Shown: one piece after another, positions 26,379 to 36,117 of the stretch
Position numbering within the stretch: the stretch's first letter is position 1
Layout of the letters: each line of letters starts with the position of its first letter
From: Chryseobacterium balustinum
GTDB taxonomy: Bacteria; Bacteroidota; Bacteroidia; Flavobacteriales; Weeksellaceae
Length of the DNA: 64,000 nt
NCBI RefSeq assembly: GCF_900168205.1
Contig: NZ_FUZE01000001.1
Span: forward strand, 62,001-126,000
Direction of reading: 5' to 3'
Program-made: the position numbers and the translations under genes
Notes under the pieces: generated by a model
Databases searched by the model: none
Seen by the model: only the letters and a program-made list of their open reading frames with translations
Told to the model about the DNA's origin: nothing

Positions 26379-27249
26379 AGAAAAATGGCTTCTTCTGATT
26401 ATACTAAGTGTCATTTGGGGCTCTTCATTTATTTTAATTAAAAAATCCTTAGAACATTTCAGCCCTTATCAGGTGGGAGCTTTAAGAGTTTTAATTGCCG
26501 GAATTATTTTAATGCCGATTGCAATTTCAAAATATAAATTGTTCCCAAAGAAACATTTAAAATGGCTTATTTTAGCCGCGTTTACAGGCAATTTCATCCC
26601 AATGTTCTTATTCCCTATTGCCGAAACAGAAATCAGCAGCAGTATAGCAGGAATCATCAATTCTATGATGCCTATTTTCGTCATTATTGTCGGAGCTTTA
26701 GTCTGGAAATTTGAAACTACAAGAAGACAGATGACCGGAGTTTTCATAAGCTTTACCGGGGTTTGCCTGCTTGCATTTGGCGGTGATGACAGCGCTCAGT
26801 TTAAATTATTTCCCATTGTCCTGCTTCTTTTGGCAACATTGTGTTACGCAATGAGCACTACGACTGTAAAATCAAAATTAATGGATGTTTCATCTACCGT
26901 TTTATCGGCATTTGTATTTTCTTTCGTTTTGTTTTTGCCTTCAGTAATTGCTTTGCTTTCTACAGGTTTTGTTTCTGAATTCACTTTCAGCAAAGAAAAT
27001 ATGATCGGGTTAGGATTTGTGAGCTTGCTTTCAGTTTTCGGAACCGGACTGGCGATGATGATGAATTATAGATTATTAAAAGTTTCCACTCCTCTGTTTG
27101 CATCAACCGTTACTTTGATAATGCCGATTGTTGCTATTATTTGGGGCATTTTAGATGGTGAAAAATTAACTACTTTGCAATTTGCAGGAACAAGTGTCAT
27201 TATTGCCGGTTTAATCTTTTTAAGAGCTAAAACAGCGGTAAAAAAATAA
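26365..27249 (+). CDS. EamA/DMT family transporter
   Basis: 294 residues, about ten membrane helices in two EamA repeats (about 8-140 and 150-290), each starting with the WGSSFIL-like or TLCYAMSTTTVK segment. Members export metabolites such as amino acids; the substrate here is unknown. The first 14 bases lie within aat, so translation is probably coupled. Confidence 0.9.
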   Translation: MNADKEKWLLLIILSVIWGSSFILIKKSLEHFSPYQVGALRVLIAGIILMPIAISKYKLFPKKHLKWLILAAFTGNFIPMFLFPIAETEISSSIAGIINSMMPIFVIIVGALVWKFETTRRQMTGVFISFTGVCLLAFGGDDSAQFKLFPIVLLLLATLCYAMSTTTVKSKLMDVSSTVLSAFVFSFVLFLPSVIALLSTGFVSEFTFSKENMIGLGFVSLLSVFGTGLAMMMNYRLLKVSTPLFASTVTLIMPIVAIIWGILDGEKLTTLQFAGTSVIIAGLIFLRAKTAVKK

Positions 27250-27317
27250 TAAGCACATTTACGCTGAATTGATTTAAATCCCTTCCCTATCTGTAAAAAA
27301 TAACTTACGTAAAACAA

Positions 27318-27343
27318 AAAAATCCCGCATCACTGCAGGATTT
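27318..27343 (+). terminator. Terminator of aat-EamA
   Basis: Imperfect 9-bp stem AATCCCGCA / TGCAGGATT with a 4-base loop and one mismatch, followed by TTCTTATTTT. Confidence 0.7.
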
Positions 27344-27412
27344 TCTTATTTTAATTAATTGCTTAAAATTGTTTTCAGGAAGGTTCAAAAACTTTCATCA
27401 ACCAACATAAGA

Positions 27413-28795
27413 CTATAAATTCTTCTTTTTCACTTTAGCTTTGGCTTTCTTCACCTCATCTTTGATGTACGGATATTTTTTCTGCATATCTGTAATCAAT
27501 GAAGGATCGAGTTCTAAAGCCTTTTCCAAAGATTCGCTGCCTTCTTCTTTATTATTAAGAATAAAATGGCAGTTACTCAACTGATAAAACAATTCCGCTC
27601 TGTAATGATGCTTCAAAGCTAAATTTAAAACCGTAACGGCTTCTTCATATTCACCAACCAACATCAACACTTCAGAATACGCATACCAGTTGTAAAATCT
27701 TGAAGGTTCTGCATCTACCAATTTTTTCAAACAAGAAAGGCTTTCTTCAAACTTACCAGAATCGATGAACAAAAATGCCAATCTTTTCTGATAATCCAGA
27801 TTGCTGTCATTTAACAATGTTGCTTCTCTTGCAAAATGCAAAGCTTCCGGCATTCCGCCCATTTCTTCGTAAAGATAAGACTGCTCCATCATCGCAAGAT
27901 AAAACTGAGGATCTTCTCTTAATGATTTCTGGAAAGAATTTAAAGCAATGATCGGCTGTTTTAAAGCTTTGTGGCACAATCCGATTTTATAGAAAGTAAA
28001 TGCTTTGGTATATTCCAACTCCAACATTTCTTCGTATACTTCAATTGCTTTCTGATACTGATTTAAAGCTTCGTAACACGCTGCTTTGCTCGCATAAACT
28101 CCAACTGCGCTGGAATTGATCGCCAACATATAATCGAAACCTTTGATGGCTTCTTCGTAATTTTTTCTATTGAAATAATACTGTCCATACTCGCTCCATG
28201 CAATTTCTGAATACGGAAAATCGTCAAGATAATCGTTCAGAAAAGCAATAGCTTCTTCGCCCTTATTCAAATCATTAAAGCAGATCATTGCGTTTTCTAA
28301 AGAATATTCATCCATAGGATCTTCTTTGAGTGCTTGCTGATAATGTTTAAGTGCGTTAAAAGGATCTCCCAGATTCACATATTCGTCTGCAATAAAGTTA
28401 TTGAGGAAGTTTTCTTCTTCATTCAATTCTAGGGCTTTTTTGCAGATTTCGATGGATCTTTTAGGATTACCTAAATTCGAATAATATTTGGCGTAGCAAA
28501 CCAAAAAGTCTGTATTCTCCATAGAAGAACCTTTTAACTCATTGATCAATTCTTTCGCCATATTATAATCTTCCCACTCTAAAAGAACCTCCAATTTTTT
28601 AATCTTGATTTCTAAAGAGTTGGGATGGAGTTTAAGACCGAAATTAACTGCCATATCGGCATAATTAAAGTCACCAAGCTCCAAGTAATAAACAATAATG
28701 TCTTCTAACTCTTCTGTATCGAAGTAGAATTCATCATTATTTTCCATCATTTCTTCGAACTTTTTTACAAGTTCATTTCCAAAATACTCTTCCAA
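27413..28795 (-). CDS. Tetratricopeptide repeat protein
   Basis: 460 residues with no signal peptide, so probably cytoplasmic. At least nine TPR-type helix pairs run through the protein (for example NPKRSIEICKKALELN, PFNALKHYQQALKEDP, NYEEAIKGFDYML, QYQKAIEVYEEMLELE, EYEEAVTVLNLALKH). Acidic N-terminus and a basic Lys-rich C-terminus (VKKAKAKVKKKNL). TPR arrays bind partner proteins; the partner is not evident. Stands alone. Confidence 0.9.
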   Translation of the reverse strand: MEEYFGNELVKKFEEMMENNDEFYFDTEELEDIIVYYLELGDFNYADMAVNFGLKLHPNSLEIKIKKLEVLLEWEDYNMAKELINELKGSSMENTDFLVCYAKYYSNLGNPKRSIEICKKALELNEEENFLNNFIADEYVNLGDPFNALKHYQQALKEDPMDEYSLENAMICFNDLNKGEEAIAFLNDYLDDFPYSEIAWSEYGQYYFNRKNYEEAIKGFDYMLAINSSAVGVYASKAACYEALNQYQKAIEVYEEMLELEYTKAFTFYKIGLCHKALKQPIIALNSFQKSLREDPQFYLAMMEQSYLYEEMGGMPEALHFAREATLLNDSNLDYQKRLAFLFIDSGKFEESLSCLKKLVDAEPSRFYNWYAYSEVLMLVGEYEEAVTVLNLALKHHYRAELFYQLSNCHFILNNKEEGSESLEKALELDPSLITDMQKKYPYIKDEVKKAKAKVKKKNL

Positions 28796-29004
28796 TACCG
28801 TTATCCTTGGTCGGCCAATGTCTGAATATACTTACAGACCTCGACAAACTTTTTTTTTAATTAATATTACTTCTGAAATTTATATTTCAAAATGTATGCA
28901 AAGTTGCGATTTTTTTTTGACATTCATTTTCGTAAATTTCTATCTTAAAGATAGTGAAAAGAACATTATAATCAAACGATTGTGGATAAAAAAAAGAGTT
29001 ATTG

Positions 29005-29976
29005 TTAAATTAACACAATCAGACGCTTTCTGGTGGAAATTTCGTCTTCCCAAATCATTTCAATATCTTTCAAGTGAACGGTTTCGGTATCAATTTTTAA
29101 TTTTCCGCTAACTGCAGCACGAAACATCTCAGGAATAACCTCAGAAAGAAGCAATTTCATTTCTTCTTGGGTCCAGCTTCCCAAACCGGAGCCAGAAATT
29201 TGGATATCTGTTCCACGTAAAATCTGGGAAGATAGCTGAATCGTGTCACCGCTCATTCCGCCAACGGAAACCAAACGTGTTTTAGGGGAAAAAGTTCCGT
29301 CACCTTTTAAAGCTGATAAAATATTTTCAACCGAATGTCCCCAAATATAATCCAAGACAATATCAATCGGATTTTCGGAATGAATATCTTTAATTTTTTG
29401 TTTAAATTCTTCATCATTGAGCTGTAAAGAAACAACCTCATCGGCTCCTAATTCAAGCAACGATTGCAAAGCTTCTTCGTTTCTTCCGGTTGCAATAACT
29501 TTTTTAGCGCCATATAATTTGGCAATCTGAACGGCAACTTTTCCGGTGATTCCTGTAGCACCATTAATTAAAACAGTTTCTCCTGATTTTAAATTAGTTT
29601 TAAACTTAAGTCCCATTGCAGAGCCCATTACAGCATTTGGTAAAGCTGCTGCAATCGCAAAATCTAATTCTTCGGGAATCGGAACAATCATTTTTTTGTC
29701 AGCAACTGCTTTTTCTGAAACAGTTCCTTTTTTACTGAAGAAATAAACCTTAGAACCATCTTCTAGAAAGCCTACTCCATCGCTTCCTACAATTGTTGGC
29801 TGATGTTCGGTATTTTCTGTTGAATAATGTTTTCCGCTGGCTCTTGCTCTGTCGAGATGTTTGATCGAGGCTGCTTTTACGAATATTAAAGCTTCATTAT
29901 CATTATTAACGATTGGATCGGGGAAATCTGCGTATTGAGGAATTCCTCCTTTTTCAAATACTACTGCTGCTTTCAT
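29005..29976 (-). CDS. Zinc-independent MDR-family (quinone oxidoreductase-like) protein
   Basis: 323 residues. GroES-like N-terminal domain (about 1-115) and a Rossmann domain with NGATGITGKVAVQIAKLYGAKKVIATGR (about 137-164), which binds NAD(P)H. The zinc ligands of classic alcohol dehydrogenases are missing, placing it near quinone reductases. Activity untested. A promoter TTG-20-TAATTTTG precedes it. Confidence 0.85.
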   Translation of the reverse strand: MKAAVVFEKGGIPQYADFPDPIVNNDNEALIFVKAASIKHLDRARASGKHYSTENTEHQPTIVGSDGVGFLEDGSKVYFFSKKGTVSEKAVADKKMIVPIPEELDFAIAAALPNAVMGSAMGLKFKTNLKSGETVLINGATGITGKVAVQIAKLYGAKKVIATGRNEEALQSLLELGADEVVSLQLNDEEFKQKIKDIHSENPIDIVLDYIWGHSVENILSALKGDGTFSPKTRLVSVGGMSGDTIQLSSQILRGTDIQISGSGLGSWTQEEMKLLLSEVIPEMFRAAVSGKLKIDTETVHLKDIEMIWEDEISTRKRLIVLI

Positions 29977-29993
29977 TTGTTTTAAATTTTATA

Positions 29994-30024
29994 CAAAATT
30001 ATTTTGAAGTGAGTAAAAGTGCAA
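29994..30024 (-). promoter_or_regulatory. Promoter of the MDR-family gene
   Basis: Minus strand TTG at 30024-30022, 20 bases, then TAATTTTG at 30001-29994, 17 bases before the ATG. Confidence 0.65.
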
Positions 30025-30176
30025 TAACATTTGTTATCAGTTGAGAAGGAAGCTAGAGGATTGAAGCAGGAAGGTTTTGAAAGCAATAAAGAGGACTATT
30101 AAATTAAAAAGTTCTTATCTAAATTTGGAATTATATTTGGTTGAAAAAACTTCCTTTTTCTAGCACTAACTTCTAC

Positions 30177-30758
30177 CTATGAAAGCTTTTCTTTCAAAAT
30201 TTTACTTTTAATTCTGCTCAAATGAACCGTTGTGATGCCCAAATAAGAAGCAATATAATGCTGTGGAACTCTTTTGATAATGTTGGGCTTTTCTTTACAA
30301 AGGTTAAGGTATCGCTCTTGCGGGCTTTCTTTAATGAACGAAAAAAAATGCTTCATATAATCAAAAACCCTTTCAAAAACAGAATCCATAAATTCGCTTC
30401 TCAGTTTCGGGTCTTCATAAACTTCTTCTAAAATTTTGTCTGCAATTTTTTTGTCAATCTGCCACAAAACACAAGGTTCGATCGTCTCAAATGAAACCAT
30501 ACTCGGTAAACCTTTTCGGAAACTTTCAAGCGAAGAAAACATGGTATTTTCCATGAAAAACTGAAATGTAACATCTTTCCCATCGTTGTTGTAACAGGCT
30601 CTTACAATTCCTTTTTCAATAAAATAGGCATTCTGTGAAATTTCATTTTCTTTTAAAAGAATCGTTTTTGCAGGAACTTCCAATCGTGTGAAGTTCTTCC
30701 TGTATTTTCCCCATGTTTCTTTTGGAAAAGAGAATCTATTTTGTAAATGTTCGAACAT
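30177..30758 (-). CDS. Crp/Fnr family transcriptional regulator
   Basis: 193 residues from the ATG at 30758 (MFEHLQNRFSFP); the upstream extension overlaps the glmM terminator. Cyclic-nucleotide-binding-like barrel (about 20-125) and a C-terminal helix-turn-helix (QHYIASYLGITTVHLSRIKSKI, about 165-186). The Arg-Ser-type phosphate cassette of true cAMP binders is not evident, and the group often regulates neighbouring reductases; here it lies directly downstream of glmM and upstream of the MDR gene on the same strand, so it may control the latter. Confidence 0.88.
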   Translation of the reverse strand: MFEHLQNRFSFPKETWGKYRKNFTRLEVPAKTILLKENEISQNAYFIEKGIVRACYNNDGKDVTFQFFMENTMFSSLESFRKGLPSMVSFETIEPCVLWQIDKKIADKILEEVYEDPKLRSEFMDSVFERVFDYMKHFFSFIKESPQERYLNLCKEKPNIIKRVPQHYIASYLGITTVHLSRIKSKILKEKLS

Positions 30759-30770
30759 TTTTGTAAAAAA

Positions 30771-30793
30771 GAACGGAACCCAAAGCTCCGTTC
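30771..30793 (-). terminator. Terminator of glmM
   Basis: Stem GAACGGA / TCCGTTC with a 9-base loop, 12 bases after the glmM stop, followed on the minus strand by TTTTTT. Confidence 0.8.
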
Positions 30794-30804
30794 TCATTAT
30801 TTTT

Positions 30805-32187
30805 TTAAATCAAACTTTTGATTTTTGCGATTATATCGTCTCCTAATTTATCTGCTTCTTCCTGAGATTTAGCTTCAGTATAAATTCTGATGATCGGTTC
30901 TGTATTTGATTTTCTAAGATGAACCCAATTGTTTTCAAAATCGATTTTTACCCCATCAATGGTAGAAACATTTTCGTTTTGATATTCTTTTTCCATTTTT
31001 GATAAAATATCATCCACATTGATTTCCGGAGTCAGCTCAATTTTCTTTTTACCCATAAAATAGCTTGGATATCCTGCTCTTAACTCAGAAACTGTTTTGT
31101 TTTCTTTTGCTAAATGCGTCAAGAATAAAGCTACACCCACCAAAGAATCTCTTCCGTAATGAAGATCAGGATAGATAATTCCTCCGTTTCCTTCTCCACC
31201 GATTACGGCATCTTTTTCTTTCATTAAATTTACCACATTCACCTCTCCTACTGCACTTGCGAAGTATTCTGAATTGTGAGTTTGAGCAACATCTCTCAAA
31301 GCACGGCTTGAAGAAAGGTTTGAAATCGCTACGCCATTTTTATTTTTCAATAAATAATCTGCAACAGCAACCAACGTATATTCTTCTCCAAACATTTCTC
31401 CTTTTTCATCAACCAAAGCCAGTCTGTCAACATCCGGGTCTACAACAACGCCAAAATCGGCATTTTCTTTCTTTACCAACTCACAAATATCTCCTAAATG
31501 CTCTTTCAATGGTTCAGGATTGTGAGGAAACTGTCCGTTTGGTTCACAATATAATTTTACGGTTTCGCAGCCTAACTTATCTAAAAGCATCGGAATTGCA
31601 ATTCCGCCTGTAGAATTTACAGCATCAAGAACGATTTTATATTTTTTAGCTTTAATTGCTTCAACATCAACCATCGGCAAATCAAGAATCTTCTGAATAT
31701 GAATATCAAAAGCATCTTCTCTGGTTTCGTACTGACCTAAATCATCAACTTCAGCATAATTGAAATCTTCGTTTTCTGCCAAAGCTAAAACTTCAGCACC
31801 ATTTTCTCCACTGATGAATTCTCCTTTTTCATTTAATAACTTCAGCGCATTCCATTGTTTTGGATTGTGAGAAGCAGTTAAGATAATTCCTCCGTCTGCA
31901 TTTAATTCAGGAACCATTACCTCAACAGTTGGCGTTGTAGAAAGTCCTAAATCAACAACATTAATTCCCAATCCCTGTAGAGTTGCTGTAACTAAAGAAT
32001 TAACCATCGAGCCTGAAATTCTTGCATCACGACCGATAATCAGCGTTAAATCTTTTTTATTTTTATTATTCTGAAGCCAGGTTCCGAAAGCAGAAGCAAA
32101 TTTTACAACATCAAGCGGCGTTAAATTATCACCTACTTTTCCACCAATCGTTCCGCGGATTCCTGAAATACTTTTTATTAATGACAT
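30805..32187 (-). CDS. glmM: Phosphoglucosamine mutase
   Basis: 460 residues. Converts glucosamine-6-phosphate to glucosamine-1-phosphate for UDP-GlcNAc. Alpha-D-phosphohexomutase fold: active-site phosphoserine loop LTASHNPKQWNALKL (about 102-116), metal loop DPDVDRLALVDE (about 249-260), sugar-binding GEGNGGIIYP (about 334) and phosphate loop RKSNTEPIIRIYTEA (about 430). Family members can also act on mannose or glucose phosphates, so the exact substrate is inferred. Confidence 0.9.
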   Translation of the reverse strand: MSLIKSISGIRGTIGGKVGDNLTPLDVVKFASAFGTWLQNNKNKKDLTLIIGRDARISGSMVNSLVTATLQGLGINVVDLGLSTTPTVEVMVPELNADGGIILTASHNPKQWNALKLLNEKGEFISGENGAEVLALAENEDFNYAEVDDLGQYETREDAFDIHIQKILDLPMVDVEAIKAKKYKIVLDAVNSTGGIAIPMLLDKLGCETVKLYCEPNGQFPHNPEPLKEHLGDICELVKKENADFGVVVDPDVDRLALVDEKGEMFGEEYTLVAVADYLLKNKNGVAISNLSSSRALRDVAQTHNSEYFASAVGEVNVVNLMKEKDAVIGGEGNGGIIYPDLHYGRDSLVGVALFLTHLAKENKTVSELRAGYPSYFMGKKKIELTPEINVDDILSKMEKEYQNENVSTIDGVKIDFENNWVHLRKSNTEPIIRIYTEAKSQEEADKLGDDIIAKIKSLI

Positions 32188-32291
32188 TATTTAATATTTT
32201 AAATTTTCTGATTATTAACCTAAATGCAAACTGCATTTTTATTTTTAAATCTCCAGAAAAAACAGATTAAGCTTATTTAAATTTTCCTTTG

Positions 32292-32299
32292 CAAAGATA
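32292..32299 (-). promoter_or_regulatory. -7 promoter element of glmM
   Basis: TATCTTTG on the minus strand matches TANNTTTG; predicted leader about 100 bases. Confidence 0.45.
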
Positions 32300-32316
32300 C
32301 TCAAAAGACAGTGAAT

Positions 32317-33339
32317 TTATAAAACCGGAATCTTTTTCTGAATTTTCTTATAGTTCCTTTCTACAACCTTTGGAGGCGGAAAGCGATAACCGATGTAGAG
32401 AAGTCCGTAAGTATTATTATTTTCAACGGTAGAATTTTCTTTTTCGTCATAAGCGGTTGCATTAAAATTGAGCATTCCACCAAACAGAAACCGATCAGAA
32501 TTATATCCTATACGCAAACCTCCCGATCCTTTGGCCGTTAGATATTGTTCATTTTGCTTTGGTTCTCTCGATCCATTTTCTAAAGTATCTTTGAAGCTTG
32601 TAAATTTTCCGCCCAAACCTACGGTTAAGTATGGAGCAACATTCACTTTTTCGGCAATCACCCAATTGTAAAAATAGCCGATGTTTGCACCGAAATTATA
32701 TTGATATTCCTTACTTTTCAGACCATCGATCGTATTGCTGAAAATTGTAAAATCATAGTCTAAAAACGGAACCCAACTTCCTTTGCTTTTTTTCTGCCAT
32801 TCGCCTTGTGTATAAAGGCTTTTTAATGAAAAATCTTCCTTTAAAATATAGGCTGTAGAGCCTCCAAAAGTCTGAACTTTTAAGTCCGGAAATTTGATAT
32901 AAGGATCTCTGTCTATTTGCCATCCGGGAATAAGATCCTGCATATTTTCAATGTAAAATCCTTTTACATTTTTATAATATAAGGTCTGAACAAATCTGTC
33001 AGGAAAAAATCTGAATCTGAAATCGGTATAAGAACTATTTCCTTTTCTTTCATTATCATTATTTCCGGGAAAAAACCGAGGCGCAAAAGATATTGTAGCA
33101 CTTATAATCTTGTAATCAACAGATACAGAAGCCTTTGTTTTGTTATTGATGGAAAGTATGGTTTGATTTAAATTTTCTTCGCCACCTTCAGAAAAAGTAT
33201 AGTTTTCTATATTCGTATCAAAGTTTACGCGAATCATTACCTGATCTGCGTAAGACTTTATGTTTGTACTGTCTGTTTGTGCTCGTGAATAGAAACCCGA
33301 CAGACAAAGAAAAAAAACAGAGACTACTTTTGAATTCAA
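32317..33339 (-). CDS. DUF4421 family outer-membrane protein
   Basis: 340 residues. Signal peptide (about 1-20, VVSVFFLCLSGFYSRAQ) then alternating hydrophobic strands, many ending in aromatic residues, through to YGLLYIGYRFPPP near the C-terminus; this is the look of a beta-barrel. The family is restricted to Bacteroidetes and of unknown function. Monocistronic. Confidence 0.75.
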   Translation of the reverse strand: MNSKVVSVFFLCLSGFYSRAQTDSTNIKSYADQVMIRVNFDTNIENYTFSEGGEENLNQTILSINNKTKASVSVDYKIISATISFAPRFFPGNNDNERKGNSSYTDFRFRFFPDRFVQTLYYKNVKGFYIENMQDLIPGWQIDRDPYIKFPDLKVQTFGGSTAYILKEDFSLKSLYTQGEWQKKSKGSWVPFLDYDFTIFSNTIDGLKSKEYQYNFGANIGYFYNWVIAEKVNVAPYLTVGLGGKFTSFKDTLENGSREPKQNEQYLTAKGSGGLRIGYNSDRFLFGGMLNFNATAYDEKENSTVENNNTYGLLYIGYRFPPPKVVERNYKKIQKKIPVL

Positions 33340-33437
33340 ATTGAAATTTACTTTTAGGAAATGAAATTACTACAAATAATTTATAACAATCGAAAGAATT
33401 TATTTTTTTTATGAAAATTCAAATTAGAAATAATTTA

Positions 33438-33445
33438 TACCTTTG
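33438..33445 (+). promoter_or_regulatory. -7 promoter element of the toxin-antitoxin pair
   Basis: TACCTTTG matches TANNTTTG, 13 bases before the ATG at 33459. It falls within a longer upstream frame (from 33411), which rules that earlier start out. Confidence 0.6.
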
Positions 33446-33458
33446 TAAAAAGCAGATT

Positions 33459-33683
33459 ATGAATACGATAATAGTACATCCTACAACACCCGAAGAAACT
33501 AGCTTTTTAGAAAATCTTTTAAAAAGAATGAAGTTCTCCTTCGAAAAAGTTTCTGAAGAAATTATAACTGTTTCTCCCGAAGAATTAAAATCTATTAATA
33601 TCGGTATTGATGAAGCTAATGATAATAAATTAACTGACAGCGCTGATGTTCATCAAAAAGCTCGAGCATTATGTTCAAAATAA
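33459..33683 (+). CDS. Antitoxin-like protein of a ParE-type module
   Basis: 74 residues from the ATG at 33459 (MNTIIVHPTTPEE). Acidic, with a predicted helix that pairs with RelE/ParE toxins (ETSFLENLLKRMKFSFEKVSEE); similar to the DUF2683-type Bacteroidetes antitoxins. It overlaps the toxin gene by 13 bases, the usual arrangement. By analogy it neutralises the toxin and represses the operon. Confidence 0.7.
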   Translation: MNTIIVHPTTPEETSFLENLLKRMKFSFEKVSEEIITVSPEELKSINIGIDEANDNKLTDSADVHQKARALCSK

Positions 33684-33961
33684 AATGGACTGTTGAAGCA
33701 GAAAAACTATATTTTGAAACATTAGAATATTGGATTAACCACAATAAGTCTAATAATTATTCTTTAAAAATAATTGCAGAGGTGGAAAGAAAAGAGAAAT
33801 TACTTTCTAATAATCCTTTTATTGGTGCAATAATTTTCGGAACAAAAGAAGAAGTAAGAAGAGTCCTGGTTTTAGAAAACTTTTCTATTCATTATAGGAT
33901 AAAAAAAGCGACTGTTGAGATTTTATCTTTCTGGGCAAATAAAAAAGACAGTCCATTTTAA
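33671..33961 (+). CDS. RelE/ParE family toxin
   Basis: 96 residues, standard size. Core features: N-terminal VEAEKLYFETLEYW helix, EKLLSNNPFIGAI central part and VRRVLVLENFSIHYRI strands with conserved Arg, ending VEILSFW. RelE/ParE toxins cut ribosome-bound mRNA or block gyrase; which of these applies is not clear. Overlaps its antitoxin. Confidence 0.88.
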   Translation: MFKIKWTVEAEKLYFETLEYWINHNKSNNYSLKIIAEVERKEKLLSNNPFIGAIIFGTKEEVRRVLVLENFSIHYRIKKATVEILSFWANKKDSPF

Positions 33962-33977
33962 TTTATAAAATCATTTT

Positions 33978-34130
33978 CTAAGAACATCCGCAATCTTTAT
34001 CGCATCCTGATCTTTTGGAGTTGAATTTTTTTGGCGAAAAATTTTTCCTGATAAATCTATATAGAGAATAGCAGGCAAAAAGCACCAAAAGCGCAATAAT
34101 GATATACTGAAAAATTAATGAAGAATCCAT
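33978..34130 (-). CDS. FeoB-associated Cys-rich membrane protein
   Basis: 50 residues, too short for ordinary ORF calling. One membrane segment (about 6-25, IFQYIIIALLVLFACYSLYR), basic linker and C-terminal CDKDCGCS with three closely spaced Cys. This matches the small FeoB-associated proteins (functional analogues of FeoC). It starts 1 base after the feoB stop, so feoA-feoB-this gene form an iron(II) uptake operon. Confidence 0.85.
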   Translation of the reverse strand: MDSSLIFQYIIIALLVLFACYSLYRFIRKNFSPKKFNSKRSGCDKDCGCS

Positions 34131-34131
34131 T

Positions 34132-36117
34132 TTACTTTAAGATTTGATAAGCTATCAACGACACAAAATATGCCAAACCGGTCATCATCGCCACCTGAAA
34201 GCCCGTCCATTTCCAGCTTTTGGTTTCTCTGTAGACTACTGCAAGTGTAGAAACACACTGCATTGCAAATGCATAAAACAATAACACCGAAACTCCTGTC
34301 GCAAAGTTGAATACTTTTTCGCCATTCGGTTTAATATCCTGTCTCATTTTATCGATTACTTTTCCTTCCGGAGCATCGTCATCCAAACTGTATAAAGTAG
34401 ACATTGTTCCCACAAAAACTTCTCTCGCTACGAAACTTGTCAGAATTCCCACACCCATTTTCCAATCATAACCAAGCGGTGCAATTGCAGGCTCAATAGC
34501 TTTTCCCATTTTAGCAAGATAAGAATGATCTAAATGAACATCGGTTGCAACCATTTCATCCGGATTTTGTTTCGGACCGAAATAACTTAACACCCAAATA
34601 ATGATACTTACAATGAATATAATTTTTCCGGCTCCTGTAATGAAGTCCCAAACTTTTCCTAAAACCAGTTTAAAATCATATCCGAAAAGAGGCTTTTTAT
34701 ACGTCGGTAAATCCATCACAAGATATGTTTTACCATCTTCTTTAATGAAATTTTTAAGAATTGCTGCTGATAATAAAGCTACGAAAAACCCTAAAAGATA
34801 CATTCCTAAAAGCACCAAAGCTTTGTATTGAATTCCAAAAATGGTTTTATCTGAAATAATTAAGCCAATAATAATGCTGTACACCGGAAGCCTTGCAGAA
34901 CAAGTCATAAACGGAGTTACCAAAATCGTGAGTAATCTTTCCTTTAAATTTTCAATATTTCTTGTAGAAATTACCGCCGGAATTGCACAAGCCGTTCCCG
35001 AAACTAAAGGAACAATACTTTTTCCGTTTAAACCAAACGGTCTTAAAAGCCTGTCCATCAAGAAAACAACTCTTGCCATATATCCTGAATCTTCCAGCAA
35101 ATAGAGGAAGTACAAAAGGATTCCAATTTGCGGTGCAAAAATGATAATTCCGCCTAAACCAGGAACAATTCCTTGTGAAACCAATGAATTAATTGGTCCT
35201 TCCGGAAGATGTTCTCCTGCAAAACTAGAAAGCCAAGCGAAAGCTTCGTCGATCCAGTTCATAGGATATTCGGCCAAAAAGTAAACGCACTGGAAAATAA
35301 TTAAAAGGATAAATAAGAAAACAACATATCCCCAGAATTTATGAACAAGAACTTTATCTAATTTTTCGGTTAAAAGTTCTTTAAACTGAGCTTTTTTAGT
35401 GATAACATCCGCTAAAATCTTGTCAACATTCTGATAACGTCTTACTGTTTCCTGAACCTGCAGTCTTTTCGGAACTATATTTTTTGATTCTGAATCTGAG
35501 TTTTTTCCAAGCGTAAAATTAATCCAAGATTGATACTCATTCTCTGAATTTTTATCGAGAAGATTTTTATGCTCAGCAGGAATTTCAAAACTCGGTTTTT
35601 CAGAAGTCACAAAATCATTGGTAAAAACAGCTTCTTTAATCGCTTCTATTCCTATCTGTTCTTTTGCATTGGTCTGAATAACTTTAATATTCAATGCCTG
35701 AGACAGTTTTTCAACATCAATATGAATCCCTCTTCTTTCAGCCTGATCGATTTGATTTAAAACCAAGATCATCGGAATTCCCAGATCCTGAATTTGCTGG
35801 AATAGCAAAAGACCTCTTTTAATGCTTAATGCTTCCAGAATATAAACCACTCCGGAATATTTTTTTTGTCCGTCTATTAAAAATTCAGAGAAAATAGCCT
35901 CGTCTTCAGAGCTCGGATAAATACTGTATGAGCCCGGAAGATCTACAATCTCTATTTCTTCGTTTTTGTATGAATAATTTCCTGAATGACTTGATACCGT
36001 GACACCTGCATAATTTCCCGTTTTTTGCTTTTTGTTTGATAAAGCGTTAAAAACGGTTGATTTTCCTACATTCGGGTTTCCGACTAAAAGTATCTGTTTT
36101 TTATTATTTTCCTGCAT
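34132..36117 (-). CDS. feoB: Ferrous iron transport protein B
   Basis: 661 residues. N-terminal G domain: G1 GNPNVGKST (about 13-21), G3 DLPGSYSIYP (about 59), G4 NQID (about 120), followed by a helical spacer and about eight to ten membrane helices (about 265-660) with two gate repeats (SGTACAIPAV at about 373 and TSFVAREVFVGT at about 567). GTP-dependent iron(II) importer in the inner membrane. Overlaps feoA by 14 bases. Confidence 0.95.
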   Translation of the reverse strand: MQENNKKQILLVGNPNVGKSTVFNALSNKKQKTGNYAGVTVSSHSGNYSYKNEEIEIVDLPGSYSIYPSSEDEAIFSEFLIDGQKKYSGVVYILEALSIKRGLLLFQQIQDLGIPMILVLNQIDQAERRGIHIDVEKLSQALNIKVIQTNAKEQIGIEAIKEAVFTNDFVTSEKPSFEIPAEHKNLLDKNSENEYQSWINFTLGKNSDSESKNIVPKRLQVQETVRRYQNVDKILADVITKKAQFKELLTEKLDKVLVHKFWGYVVFLFILLIIFQCVYFLAEYPMNWIDEAFAWLSSFAGEHLPEGPINSLVSQGIVPGLGGIIIFAPQIGILLYFLYLLEDSGYMARVVFLMDRLLRPFGLNGKSIVPLVSGTACAIPAVISTRNIENLKERLLTILVTPFMTCSARLPVYSIIIGLIISDKTIFGIQYKALVLLGMYLLGFFVALLSAAILKNFIKEDGKTYLVMDLPTYKKPLFGYDFKLVLGKVWDFITGAGKIIFIVSIIIWVLSYFGPKQNPDEMVATDVHLDHSYLAKMGKAIEPAIAPLGYDWKMGVGILTSFVAREVFVGTMSTLYSLDDDAPEGKVIDKMRQDIKPNGEKVFNFATGVSVLLFYAFAMQCVSTLAVVYRETKSWKWTGFQVAMMTGLAYFVSLIAYQILK